64,000 nt of DNA from Pandoraea cepalis (GCF_902459665.1 NZ_CABPSL010000001.1:124001-188000), one strand, 5' to 3'. Positions 1 through 7,602 are shown, counted from the first letter of the stretch. The notes: generated by a model from the letters alone, not told the origin. Numbers and translations are program-made.

Positions 1-1159
1 GACCCGCGACGCCGAGCGCCGATCGGCCGAGCAGGCGGCGGAGGGCAAGGCGGACACCCACAACACCGCCCGCGATCGCAAAAACACCATCAAAGTCGTC
101 AAGGCGCAACCGATTTGGTCCAAGCCCGTCGCGGACGTGACCGTGAACGACCTCGCGGACCTGATCGGGGCGGTGCGCAGGAAGCACGGCGATTCAACGG
201 CGATCAAAGTCTGGAGGTACAGCCGGGCCGCGTTTGGCCGTTTGCCGAGCAGCGAGACGCCGGACGTGCACGTGTTCGACGAGTTTTTGAAGAGCCAAGA
301 CACGGCCCTGCCCAAGCCGAAGCGCTCGCAGCGGTACCTGCCGACGAACGAGACCGCGGGCGAGACCTGGTTGCGGTTCATCGCCGCCCAGCGCAACGCC
401 GAAACGGCCGTCAAGACCGGCCACCCGTGGACCCGGGCGGTGATGGCCGACGCGATCATCACCACGCTTTGCCTGGGGTTCCGAAAAATGGAAGCGCTGG
501 CACTCCGGGTCGATGACGTGAACTTTGAAAAGCGATGGATACGCGTCACCGAAGACCGGGCGAAGAACAAGCGCGTGCACTACGCGCCGTTGTGCCCCGG
601 GCTGGAGGCCCTTTTGCGCGAGCGCATCGCGGCCAACGCGGCACCCCGCGGCCGGGACGTGGAGCGGGCCAGGCGTGGCGTACCGATCCCCGTGAGCGAG
701 TACGTGTTCCCGACCGAACGACGGACGGCCAAGAGCGGGCACATTCAAGGCGTCCAGTCCCTGCTCGACCTCGCCAGCGAGCAGTCCGGCACCTACGTGT
801 CCCTGCACGACCTGCGGCGCTCGTACGGCGGGGAAATGTACAGCCTCATCGTGGGCGGCGACGCCTCGACCCGGGCCGACACGCGCCTCGTCAAGCAAGC
901 GCTCAACCACGTGGCGGAGGAGGACAGCGAAATCACGCTGTCGTACGTCAACATCGACGCCCGGATCAACGCCCTGCGCCCGGCGGCCGAGGCCCACGAG
1001 CGCAAGATTTTCGGCCTTTGCGGCATCCTCGTGCCGGGCGCGGCCCCGGTGCCGGCGAGCGACACGGGCGCCATGCTCGACCTGCTCAAAGCGCGCGCCG
1101 CCTCCGACCCGGCCGTGCTCGAACAACTGCGCGCCCTGCTCAACACGTCCCCCACGTAG
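1..1159 (+). CDS. Tyrosine recombinase (integrase), 5' end outside window
   Basis: The reading frame is open to the first base, so the N-terminus lies to the left; the first ATG in the window (137) is internal. The visible 385 residues have the catalytic set of tyrosine recombinases: the first Arg in GFRKMEAL (codon at 482), the box HDLRR (His at 806, Arg at 815), the LNH His and a final Tyr in LSYVNID. The family cuts and joins att sites by a 3'-phosphotyrosine intermediate. As the only catalytic recombinase seen in the element, it is the likely enzyme for integration into htpX, whose 3' remnant is at the other end. Its arm-binding domain cannot be assessed. Confidence 0.9.
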   Translation, partial: TRDAERRSAEQAAEGKADTHNTARDRKNTIKVVKAQPIWSKPVADVTVNDLADLIGAVRRKHGDSTAIKVWRYSRAAFGRLPSSETPDVHVFDEFLKSQDTALPKPKRSQRYLPTNETAGETWLRFIAAQRNAETAVKTGHPWTRAVMADAIITTLCLGFRKMEALALRVDDVNFEKRWIRVTEDRAKNKRVHYAPLCPGLEALLRERIAANAAPRGRDVERARRGVPIPVSEYVFPTERRTAKSGHIQGVQSLLDLASEQSGTYVSLHDLRRSYGGEMYSLIVGGDASTRADTRLVKQALNHVAEEDSEITLSYVNIDARINALRPAAEAHERKIFGLCGILVPGAAPVPASDTGAMLDLLKARAASDPAVLEQLRALLNTSPT

Positions 1160-1604
1160 CGCGATTGAGGCCGGAAAAGCCCTTACACATCGTGGGGGCT
1201 TTCCCGACTGGCCCCGGCCGTTCCCGACACTTCCCGGTAAAACCCGGTACTTCCCTGGACGGGCCACGAACCCCTGAAAAAACCGCTTGTACGGCCCTTA
1301 CGCAGGCGCGTACAGTCCATTCACCGCCACGTCCACCAGCGACGCCGCGGGGCTGGCAGAGCAGCGCCAGCGCGCCGTGAGGCGCACCCACGCGACTCGG
1401 ATTTGGGCGAACGCAAGCCCAGCAGCCGGCGGCCTGTGCACGGGCCGGCGGTCGTAACAGCAGCACCTCTAGTTGGTCGAGAGGCAACAGCACGTCATTG
1501 CGGCACGCCCTTGCGGCGTGGCCTGTACGTCATTGCCTTTTGCAGTACCCGGCACCTCACGGTGACGCGCCGGAACTCGACCAACCCTCTAAAGGAGGTG
1601 CCGT
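1160..1604. other. Gap after integrase; no gene seen
   Basis: About 445 bases with no convincing coding frame; the frames open here are shadows with strong Arg/Pro/Ala bias. It holds a short GC-rich hairpin-forming stretch near 1490-1525 and, at 1592-1600, a strong ribosome binding site (AAAGGAGGT) for the ankyrin gene at 1605. I see no clear promoter or terminator. Confidence 0.5.
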
Positions 1605-2294
1605 ATGTCGCATCGCATCACCACCACGTCGTCGTCGTTCGACGACATCCTCGCCGGCTTCACCGACGCCCAGCATGAGGCCATCACCGCCCGCCACTGC
1701 GCGTTGCTCGACGCGATCGAGGCGCGCAAGCACGCGGCGGTTTCCGCCATTCTGGCCGAACCGTCGCCGGTCCCGCTCGTACACGTCACGTTCGGGACGC
1801 CCAACGGCACCAGCGGCCTCACCGCGCTGTACGGCGCCGTGATGTACGGGAACACCGCGGCGGTCCGCCTGCTGCTCGAGGCCGGTGCAAGCCTGCAGGT
1901 CGAAACCATCATGCTCGGCAACGGCCCGTTCACGCTGATCGACTGCGCACGCATGGCGTTGAGCAACCCCCACCTCTCGCGCGCCCTGAAAAAGGACATC
2001 AAGGACGCGATCCGTTTGCTCGAACAAGCCGCCGATGCACGCGGCGAAGACGCTGAAACGATGCAAGCCAGCGTCAAGAAGCGTGGCCGCACGGTCGTTG
2101 TCGAGGTCGTGAACAAGTACAGCCGCGACGTGCTCACGTACGGCCGTGCTCGCGGTGCCAGCGACCGCGCGATGTCCATGCCGTCCGTCATGCACCGCGT
2201 CGTTGAACTCATGACCGGCGAAAAGCCGGGCAAGAACACGATGGTCATGGCCGTACCGATCGAGGCCATGAAGGGAGGTGCCACCCTGCATTGA
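1605..2294 (+). CDS. Ankyrin-repeat protein
   Basis: A 229-residue protein with a strong ribosome binding site 5 bases before the ATG. Residues about 60-85 form an ankyrin-type helix pair (GLTALYGAVMYGNTAAVRLL, then LEAGAS); other repeats are degenerate. No signal peptide or membrane segment. Ankyrin repeats bind proteins and do not reveal a function here. It is one of at least four ankyrin or ankyrin-like proteins of the element (also 8889, 20756, 30812). The stop is followed by the repeat pair GATACAAA and GATACATAC. Confidence 0.65.
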   Translation: MSHRITTTSSSFDDILAGFTDAQHEAITARHCALLDAIEARKHAAVSAILAEPSPVPLVHVTFGTPNGTSGLTALYGAVMYGNTAAVRLLLEAGASLQVETIMLGNGPFTLIDCARMALSNPHLSRALKKDIKDAIRLLEQAADARGEDAETMQASVKKRGRTVVVEVVNKYSRDVLTYGRARGASDRAMSMPSVMHRVVELMTGEKPGKNTMVMAVPIEAMKGGATLH

Positions 2295-2319
2295 TACAAA
2301 TGGTTTGTTTGATACATAC
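2293..2319. repeat. GATACAAA / GATACATAC repeat, copy 1
   Basis: An AT-rich patch with GATACAAA (2293-2300), GTTTGTTT and GATACATAC. The same short words recur at 11761-11797, 13051-13103, 14169-14202 and 14272-14295, mainly round the par locus. Candidate partition-protein site or operator. Confidence 0.45.
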
Positions 2320-2353
2320 CACCACCCATCACACCATTTAGGACTACTACGCC

Positions 2354-2758
2354 ATGAGCACCACCAAAACCTACCCCGGCCAGCAGGAAGCCCTCGAAAT
2401 CATCGCCGTGTTGGACGACGACACGCGCCAGCGCCTGTACCACGCCGAAAAGGCTTACGACGAAGCCACCGACGAATGGCTGCAGGACTGGGCCACCGAT
2501 TACGCGGACGCTCGCTTTGACATCGAGGACGAGGGAGAAGAATGGGACGAAGCCCACGATGAGGGCATGGACCTCGCGCAAGCGTCGGACGAATGGCTGC
2601 CGGCTTGCGACCGCTTGATGGACGAGGTCGCCGAGGCTTTCGGTGTGAGCACGGACCTTCTGGGCCATGCCGCGGTGCTCATGGACAACTACCGGGGCTG
2701 GTCGCTCGTCGAGCAACGCCGCGTCGAACTGGGCCTCGCCACGGCCGCCACGCACTGA
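2354..2758 (+). CDS. Small acidic protein, unknown
   Basis: 134 residues, very acidic in the middle (about residues 45-75), probably cytoplasmic. I do not recognise the family. It is a distant paralog of the next gene (2787): both have a W..DW.DE/DYAD segment, then a helix with VA..F.V....L.HAAV about 50 residues further on. They are 28 bases apart, so one transcript is likely. Acidic proteins of mobile elements are sometimes DNA mimics or antirestriction factors, but nothing here proves that. Confidence 0.6.
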   Translation: MSTTKTYPGQQEALEIIAVLDDDTRQRLYHAEKAYDEATDEWLQDWATDYADARFDIEDEGEEWDEAHDEGMDLAQASDEWLPACDRLMDEVAEAFGVSTDLLGHAAVLMDNYRGWSLVEQRRVELGLATAATH

Positions 2759-2786
2759 TCCATCCACCGCTCTGGAGAACCACACC

Positions 2787-3197
2787 ATGACGTACTTCTA
2801 CATCAACCCGCTCTACATCAACGACCCGGACGAGCAGGCCGCATTGGACCGCGCGCTCGCCGTCCTCGCGGGCCTGCCGCTTGGCTACCTCGACACGCTG
2901 ATCGCCGCGCACGACACGTACGCCGCGACGATGGACCAGTGGTGCGACGACTGGCGCGACGAGAACGCCGACCGGCTCGACGCGTTCGACACGCCGGAGC
3001 CCGAGGACCAGCCGGAGTACCAAGTGGCGTGCGAAGCCGAGCGGCGCAACGTCGCCGACGAGTTCCACGTCACGGTCGAGCAGTTGAAGCACGCCGCGGT
3101 GATCGCCGAGTTGGGCAGCGGCGGCCTGGCAGAACTGCGCGAGCGCAACGAGTTGTTCTGGTCCATCGCCGAAGCGGCCGGCATGACGATCGACTGA
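2787..3197 (+). CDS. Small acidic protein, paralog of the 2354 gene
   Basis: 136 residues. The ATG at 2787 is chosen over an in-frame start upstream because it follows GGAGAACCACACC and clears the preceding gene. The W-C-DDW-RDENAD segment and the HAAVIAEL helix match the preceding protein in order and spacing, which indicates tandem duplication. No catalytic motif, signal or membrane segment. Unknown function. Confidence 0.6.
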   Translation: MTYFYINPLYINDPDEQAALDRALAVLAGLPLGYLDTLIAAHDTYAATMDQWCDDWRDENADRLDAFDTPEPEDQPEYQVACEAERRNVADEFHVTVEQLKHAAVIAELGSGGLAELRERNELFWSIAEAAGMTID

Positions 3198-3231
3198 ACC
3201 GCAACACCGCGCTACGGCGCTCTCCGCGACC

Positions 3232-3322
3232 CGATGGGAGGCAAGCCCATCGAAGGCCCGAGTTGGTCGGGGCATTTCCCAACGCAGCAAACGCAGTCCA
3301 ACCAACCAACTGGAGAAGCACG
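3232..3322 (+). promoter_or_regulatory. Two-hairpin leader, family N, copy 1
   Basis: Hairpin 1 is CGATGGG, loop AGGCAAG, CCCATCG (3232-3252). Hairpin 2 is GCCCGA, loop GTTGG, TCGGGGC (3256-3273). Both recur before 4003 with different stem bases but the same or nearly the same loops, so a structured 5' leader of the next gene is likely. The RBS CTGGAG precedes the ATG at 3323. Confidence 0.6.
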
Positions 3323-3850
3323 ATGAAGAGCAAGACCAGCAAGACCAGCCAGGCCGCCGCGACGTTCAGCAGCAGCGACCACTACACCGCCAAGACCGGC
3401 CGGATGACCGAGGGGCGCCAAGGCTGGGCGTACAGCGGCACGTTGTTTCGCAACGGCGTGAAGATCGCCACGTTCAACGACTACGGCGACGGCGGAACGG
3501 CGCGTGTGGACTGGATCAACGCCGCTGAAGAGGCCGCGTTGCGGGCGTGGTACGTCGCCGTGGTACCGGACGGTGGCACGTACTACGAAGACGGCTTGGC
3601 GATCGAGTCGATCGTCAACCGTTCCCTCGACGAGGCCGACCTGCGCAAGCAACTCAACAAACGCGTCGTCGTCGTCGCGCCGGGCGACGTGCGCAACGGC
3701 GGCAAGAGCGCCGTGCTCACCACCAAGGTCATGCCGAAAGACCACGTCCTGCCGGCCGCGAGCCGCGTGCAGGAGCGCCAGCCGGACGACGTGGTGCTGA
3801 ACCTGCTGCCGTTCGACGCCGCGTTCGCGCTGTACATGACGCTGGGCTAA
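3323..3850 (+). CDS. Hypothetical protein behind a family-N leader
   Basis: 175 residues; ATG chosen after CTGGAGAAGCACG. The Ser/Thr/Lys-rich start (residues 1-20) looks disordered, followed by a likely beta-rich stretch (GWAYSGTLFRNGVKIATFND) and an alpha/beta C-terminal half. No signal, membrane segment or known motif. It shares its leader family with the HicA-like gene 150 bases downstream, so the two may be regulated alike. Confidence 0.6.
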   Translation: MKSKTSKTSQAAATFSSSDHYTAKTGRMTEGRQGWAYSGTLFRNGVKIATFNDYGDGGTARVDWINAAEEAALRAWYVAVVPDGGTYYEDGLAIESIVNRSLDEADLRKQLNKRVVVVAPGDVRNGGKSAVLTTKVMPKDHVLPAASRVQERQPDDVVLNLLPFDAAFALYMTLG

Positions 3851-3926
3851 CCGGAGTCCTGCGCTCGAAACTTGACGCTCGACTCGACCCGCAGCAGAAG
3901 TACCCGCAACACCACACACGCGACAC

Positions 3927-3974
3927 GCCGGGAGGCAAGCCCGGCAAATGCCCGGTTCGTCGGGGCAGTTTTTT
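3927..3974 (+). promoter_or_regulatory. Two-hairpin leader with terminator, family N, copy 2
   Basis: Hairpin 1 is GCCGGG, loop AGGCAAG, CCCGGC (3927-3945). Hairpin 2 is TGCCCG, loop GTTCG, then CGGGGCA (3949-3967), and is followed by TTTTTT (3969-3974), so here it has the form of an intrinsic terminator 28 bases before the ATG at 4003. That suggests attenuation of the downstream gene. Confidence 0.6.
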
Positions 3975-4002
3975 CCCAACCCACCGACAACCGGAGAAGC
4001 AC

Positions 4003-4236
4003 ATGAGCAAGCATTTCAGCAGCGACAAAGACATGCACGCGGCGATCGCCAGCCTGGTGAGAGACGGCTGGACGCACCAGACCAAGGGCCGCGGCAAGCA
4101 CCCGAAGGTCATAGCGCCCAACGGGCGCGCGATGTCGTACCCGCTCACGCCCAGCGACTGGCGAGCCGTGCGCAACTTGCGCCGGGACGCTGCGCGCCTC
4201 GCGGCATTGCCACGCGGGAAGAGCAGGCAGGGTTGA
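4003..4236 (+). CDS. HicA-like small basic protein
   Basis: 77 residues, basic. The pattern DGWTHQTKGRGKHPKV, then NGR, then P-LTPSDWRAVRNLRRD, resembles HicA mRNA interferases: a small double-stranded-RNA-binding fold with a conserved His near residue 31 and the TPSD-R-L-N ending. HicA normally pairs with a HicB antitoxin; no HicB-like gene lies next to it, so it may be an orphan or have a different role. It follows a family-N leader and ends just before a terminator. Confidence 0.5.
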   Translation: MSKHFSSDKDMHAAIASLVRDGWTHQTKGRGKHPKVIAPNGRAMSYPLTPSDWRAVRNLRRDAARLAALPRGKSRQG

Positions 4237-4260
4237 CCGGACGCAGGGCGCCGCAGCGCA

Positions 4261-4284
4261 GCCGGGCCATGCCCGGCTTTTTTT
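4261..4284 (+). terminator. Intrinsic terminator
   Basis: GCCGGGC, loop CAT, GCCCGGC, then seven T. Ends the transcript of the HicA-like gene. Confidence 0.8.
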
Positions 4285-4382
4285 GCGGCCCGGCATCGCC
4301 ACGTCGCCAGCAACGGGCGCAAGCGGATCGGCCGGCGCGGAACGCGCCCAGTTTTTTGGGGTTCCGCGAGGCGGCTGCAGAT

Positions 4383-4448
4383 CATTTCGATCAACTTGGA
4401 TATTTGAAAAGCCATCGCTCGAAAAATACATCGAACTTGATCGAAATG
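4383..4448. repeat. Inverted repeat CATTTCGATCAA
   Basis: CATTTCGATCAA at 4383-4394 and its exact reverse complement at 4437-4448, with 42 AT-rich bases between. This low-GC island lies directly before the palindrome array and could be a protein site or a melting region of an origin. Confidence 0.5.
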
Positions 4449-4463
4449 TTGCGACGATCGACC

Positions 4464-4915
4464 GCAAACCCAATGCCAGCAAGGCTTTGCGTCCGTCCGG
4501 GTGAAAAATCCACGGGCTTTACCCCGGACGAGCCCGGACGGCGTCAAACCCTTATCCAGCAAGCGTTTGACAGGAGCACGTCCGGGCAGGCGCTTTACCC
4601 GGACGTACCCCGGACGGCCGCAAACCCTTACCCAGCAAGGGTTTGGCCGGACGACGTCCGGGGTACGCCATGTTTTGCCGAAAATCGATTGCGCGTGCGT
4701 GCGCGTGCGTGCGCGTACGTGGAATATTTTGAGAAAAAGCCCATAGCCCGGACGTGGTCCCCGCAAAGCCTTACCCAGCAAGGGTTTGCGGCCGTCCGGG
4801 GTACGTCCGGGCTAAAGGGTACCCCGGACGTGGTCCCCGCAAACCCTTGCCCAGCAAGGCTCCGACGACGTCCAGGCCGTCCGGGCAAAAAAACTGCCCG
4901 GACGTCGTCCTGCCG
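4464..4915. repeat. Regular palindrome array, candidate replication origin
   Basis: Five copies of an imperfect palindrome with arms GCAAACCCTT and AAGGGTTTGC round ACCCAGC start at 4464, 4543, 4621, 4763 and 4839, about 76-79 bases apart (one step of 142). Between them are many CCGGACG/CGTCCGG units, and at 4690-4720 a run of GCGTGC repeats beside AT-rich GGAATATTTTGAG. Iteron-like arrays next to a replication gene are typical of origins; the primase-helicase gene starts 600 bases on. A transfer origin or array of regulatory sites is possible. Confidence 0.55.
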
Positions 4916-5034
4916 CCCGATTGCAACGTCAAAAGCAACGGGGCCGGAGGCCCCTTGGTCCGGTCGCTACCGCGCCGTCGCGGAGGGCGGCGTCGATCCA
5001 CCACGCGCGCAGCGACCACGTTCGCTTACGCATG

Positions 5035-5063
5035 TTGACATGCTCGACGGTACCTGATTTAGT
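5035..5063 (+). promoter_or_regulatory. Promoter
   Basis: TTGACA (5035-5040), 17-base spacer, TTTAGT (5058-5063). It closely matches the promoter at 7089 in both boxes and in the word GTACCTG of the spacer. Predicted start near 5070. Confidence 0.7.
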
Positions 5064-5069
5064 AGGTTG

Positions 5070-5168
5070 GTAGCCGGCGCGCACGCGCGCCTCAACGTTG
5101 ACCAAGGGCCGCGGACGCGGCCATGACCGAAGCCTTCCCCGGCCAAAACCGCCAGGGAGGGCTTTTTC
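5070..5168 (+). ncRNA. Candidate short RNA or attenuated leader
   Basis: A transcript from the promoter at 5035 would meet a terminator (stem AGCCTTCCC / GGGAGGGCT, 5131-5163, then T-run) after about 98 bases and only 17 bases before the ATG at 5185. Either a small RNA is made, or the terminator is a leader attenuator for the RHH gene. Antisense control of replication is an attractive guess given the origin-like array beside it. Confidence 0.45.
5131..5168 (+). terminator. Intrinsic terminator before the RHH gene
   Basis: AGCCTTCCC pairs with GGGAGGGCT (one T-G pair), followed by TTTTT. It ends 17 bases before the next start codon. Confidence 0.7.
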
Positions 5169-5184
5169 ATTTCAGGAGGCAGAC

Positions 5185-5382
5185 ATGACCGAACGCACCC
5201 GTCCCAACGACAAACTCGCGGTTGTAAGCGTGCGTACGTCGGAACGCCTGCGTACAGCGTTCGAGACGACCGCTGAAGCGCACGCGATGACCACCGCCGA
5301 CGTGCTGCGCGGCCTCATGGCCGAGTGGGTTTCCAACCCGCGGCCCGTGTCCGCGTTCATGCCGGCCACGATGGCGACGTAA
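5185..5382 (+). CDS. Small ribbon-helix-helix-like DNA-binding protein
   Basis: 65 residues with AGGAGG ideally placed before the ATG. The strand-helix-helix pattern LAVVSVRTSERLRTAFETTA..HAMTTADVLRGLMAEWV fits CopG/Arc-type ribbon-helix-helix proteins, which bind DNA as dimers. It lies between the palindrome array and the replication gene, so copy control or auto-repression is a reasonable inference. No enzyme motif. Confidence 0.65.
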   Translation: MTERTRPNDKLAVVSVRTSERLRTAFETTAEAHAMTTADVLRGLMAEWVSNPRPVSAFMPATMAT

Positions 5383-5391
5383 CAAAGAAAA

Positions 5392-5415
5392 AAGCCGCGC
5401 TGGCTGGCGCGGCTT
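5392..5415 (-). terminator. Hairpin, terminator form on the minus strand
   Basis: AAGCCGCGC, loop TGGCTG, GCGCGGCTT. The T-run needed for termination is present only when read leftwards (six A on the plus strand at its left), although both flanking genes run rightwards. It may stop antisense transcripts entering the RHH gene. Confidence 0.5.
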
Positions 5416-5457
5416 GTGATCGATGCAGTCCCTTGGAAGAAGAGCACCGGGTACCAA

Positions 5458-5469
5458 ACTGATATCAGT
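5458..5469. promoter_or_regulatory. Palindrome ACTGATATCAGT, likely operator
   Basis: A perfect 12-base palindrome 49 bases before the start of the replication gene, in a short AT-rich stretch. A likely operator, perhaps for the RHH protein at 5185. Confidence 0.4.
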
Positions 5470-5517
5470 AATAAATCGCCCGGACCTTGCTGTCAAGTTT
5501 TTAGAACGAGGTCCTAC

Positions 5518-7065
5518 ATGGCATTCAGTCCCAAAGGCGTGAGCACGCCGAAAACCATCCCTGCGCCCGGCGCTCGCAAAGCGAAGGCGACGCAGAATCG
5601 CAAGTCCACGTCCGGCGGGCAGGACGACGACGACCAGAAGCCGTCGCCGGAGTTGCTGTTCACCCAGCACATGATGCGCGAGCCGAACTTGATGGTGGGC
5701 GGGGTGAACGACAAGTTGTTCTACCGTCATAACAACGTGCACTACGCACCTGTTCCGCACGAGTCGATGGTCGAGCGCGCGAAAGGGTTCCTCGAGATCC
5801 ACGCACCGAAATACTACGGCGATGAAAAGGCCGAGAAGATGGTGCGCGCGTTGCTCTCGACGATGGTGCAGCCCTCGAGCGGTCGAACCCTGGACGACAC
5901 GCCGCAAGCGTATCTGGACCTTGAGAGCATCGACAAGGATGCGGACGAGCCCATCGTCGTGGACGACCGCCCGGCGCTCATGCAGTTGCGTAACACCGTG
6001 CTCGTACTGGACCGCGAGCGCATCGTGAAGGACGGGGCCATCACCGCGCACGAGGTCGGGCCGCACTGGAAGACCAAGAGCCGCATTTACGCAAAAATCG
6101 ACGCCGACCGGCTGGTCGGTGGCGTGTACGTGCCGCGTACGCTCGATCCCAACTCGAAGTTCGCCAAACTCTTGACCATGATTTGGAAAGACCCGGCGAT
6201 GCAGCAAGCCGCGGCCGAAGCCTTTGCCTCGACGCTCACTAACATCAACTGGGGCAAAGTGATCTACTTGCACGGCTCCGGCGGGAACGGTAAATCGACG
6301 CTCATCAAGATCATCGAAGCCTTCCACGGAAAGGGCAAGAGCGTTCCGTTCCGGCTGGAAGACCTCGACCACAACTTCAAGCCCTCGCAACTGATCGGGG
6401 CCACCCTCGCGGTGGTGCATGAAGCCTCGAAGGTCAACCCGGACCGCCTGAAGGAGTGGGCCACGCGCGAGCCGCAACTGGTCGATGTCAAGAACAAAGA
6501 CCCGATCAAGTTCACGCCGACGTGTTCGTGGATCATCGCGATGAACAAGACCATCCGTGCGCAAGACTACACGGAAGGTTTCAAGCGCCGCGTCTTCGCG
6601 CTCCCGTTCCTGAACAAGTTTCACGGCAAAGGTGAGGTTCAGGACTACCACAACGAGATCATCCGTGATCCCGTTGAGATGGCCGGTGTGCTCGACTGGT
6701 TGCTGGGCGGCCTTATCTCGCTGATCAAGCGCGGGCGGTTCATGACCCTGGACGAAGCGCCGCGGGAAATGCGCGACCTCGACCATCAGATGAATCTCGA
6801 AACGGACTCGGTGTACCGCTGGCTGCACGAAAGCGGCGCGGTGATCGACAACGCTTGCTGGACATCGAGGACGCAGGTGTATCAGCACGCCGCGGAATGG
6901 GCCGAAGCAGGCCGGTCGCCCATCGCGTCCGACGCGCAGTTCTGGCCTCGCATCAAAGAACTGCTGCCGGACCTCGTCGTTAAGCGCATGTCCGTGCCCG
7001 ATGCCACCGGCGGACGGCCGTATTGCGTCAACCTGCGCGTGACGGGCGTTGCGCCGCTCCGTTGA
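5518..7065 (+). CDS. P4/D5-type plasmid primase-helicase
   Basis: 515 residues. An in-frame ATG exists about 100 bases upstream, but 5518 has an RBS-like AACGAGG and clears the palindrome. Walker A is GSGGNGKST (residues 253-261), followed by features of superfamily 3 helicases of the D5/DUF5906 group: VVHEASKV (Walker B-like) and SWIIAMNKT (sensor). The N-terminal 150 residues are unusual and carry no clear primase motif, so primase activity is unproven. Such proteins unwind and start replication of phages and plasmids. It lies downstream of the origin-like array and is the probable initiator helicase of the excised form. Confidence 0.75.
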   Translation: MAFSPKGVSTPKTIPAPGARKAKATQNRKSTSGGQDDDDQKPSPELLFTQHMMREPNLMVGGVNDKLFYRHNNVHYAPVPHESMVERAKGFLEIHAPKYYGDEKAEKMVRALLSTMVQPSSGRTLDDTPQAYLDLESIDKDADEPIVVDDRPALMQLRNTVLVLDRERIVKDGAITAHEVGPHWKTKSRIYAKIDADRLVGGVYVPRTLDPNSKFAKLLTMIWKDPAMQQAAAEAFASTLTNINWGKVIYLHGSGGNGKSTLIKIIEAFHGKGKSVPFRLEDLDHNFKPSQLIGATLAVVHEASKVNPDRLKEWATREPQLVDVKNKDPIKFTPTCSWIIAMNKTIRAQDYTEGFKRRVFALPFLNKFHGKGEVQDYHNEIIRDPVEMAGVLDWLLGGLISLIKRGRFMTLDEAPREMRDLDHQMNLETDSVYRWLHESGAVIDNACWTSRTQVYQHAAEWAEAGRSPIASDAQFWPRIKELLPDLVVKRMSVPDATGGRPYCVNLRVTGVAPLR

Positions 7066-7088
7066 TCAACTTTTTTCGTCTACATACG

Positions 7089-7117
7089 TTGACACGCTCT
7101 GCAGTACCTGGTTTATT
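7089..7117 (+). promoter_or_regulatory. Promoter
   Basis: TTGACA (7089-7094), 17-base spacer, TTTATT (7112-7117), with ACCTGG directly before the -10. A transcript would start near 7124 and meet a terminator by 7178. Confidence 0.7.
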
Positions 7118-7152
7118 GGGTACACCAGCGCAACGCACCGCGCCCATCGTTC

Positions 7153-7178
7153 AAGCCCGTGACCCCACGGGCTTTTTT
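7153..7178 (+). terminator. Intrinsic terminator
   Basis: AAGCCCGTG, loop ACCC, CACGGGCTT, with the T-run to 7178. It ends either the replication gene transcript or a roughly 55-base RNA from the promoter at 7089, and lies 14 bases before a family-M leader. Confidence 0.8.
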
Positions 7179-7191
7179 CATCGCTCCCCGA

Positions 7192-7260
7192 GTGCCCGCC
7201 TCACGTGCGGGTTCGGCGGTACCAGGCCATCCGGGCCTGTTCACCACGGAGCACACCACC
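7192..7260 (+). promoter_or_regulatory. Two-hairpin leader, family M, copy 1
   Basis: GTG then hairpin 1 (CCCGC / GCGGG), the fixed word GGTACC, hairpin 2 (AGGCC, loop ATCCG, GGCCT), then GTTCACC, GGAG and the ATG at 7261. Other copies precede 7671, 8437, 24383 and 36607; stem bases of hairpin 2 differ in each copy but still pair. Confidence 0.7.
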
Positions 7261-7578
7261 ATGACCACCGCCCTCGACCAATGCATCGGCTTTTCGGACA
7301 CGATGAACTACGACACCACGCCGCCGGCTTCGTCGGCCCCGGTGTTCCGGTACTCGACCCAGCCCAGTCAACTCGTGCGGTTCGTGGACGACATCGTGCG
7401 CCGTTGCGCCGTCCTGCCGGACCTCGCCACGCTGCGCGCTCGCGCGGTCGAATGGCTGGCCGGCGACGAGCCCGACCTGTCGGCCGAGGCCGCGGATCTT
7501 AAGGCGAAGACGCTCGCGGCCTACGGCCACTCGTTCGCGAAGACCTACGAAGGTTTCACGCACGGCGCCCCGTTCTGA
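7261..7578 (+). CDS. Hypothetical protein, 105 residues
   Basis: The ATG directly follows a family-M leader with GGAG. No recognised family. The Ser/Thr/Pro-rich N-terminal 35 residues look flexible; the rest (FVDDIVRRCAVLPDLATLRARAVEWLAG and on) is helical. No signal peptide or membrane helix, so cytoplasmic. First of a run of six closely spaced small genes to 10170, probably co-transcribed. Confidence 0.6.
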   Translation: MTTALDQCIGFSDTMNYDTTPPASSAPVFRYSTQPSQLVRFVDDIVRRCAVLPDLATLRARAVEWLAGDEPDLSAEAADLKAKTLAAYGHSFAKTYEGFTHGAPF

Positions 7579-7602
7579 TCGCCCCGGCGCACCGTTCGCC
7601 CC

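Noticed and set aside
1557-2788. Leftward frames over the ankyrin and acidic genes
   Set aside because: Shadows of the rightward genes, which have clear ribosome binding sites and ankyrin similarity.
4690-4720. GCGTGC run as Z-DNA or phase-variable repeat
   Set aside because: It is imperfect and outside any gene; kept as part of the origin-like region only.
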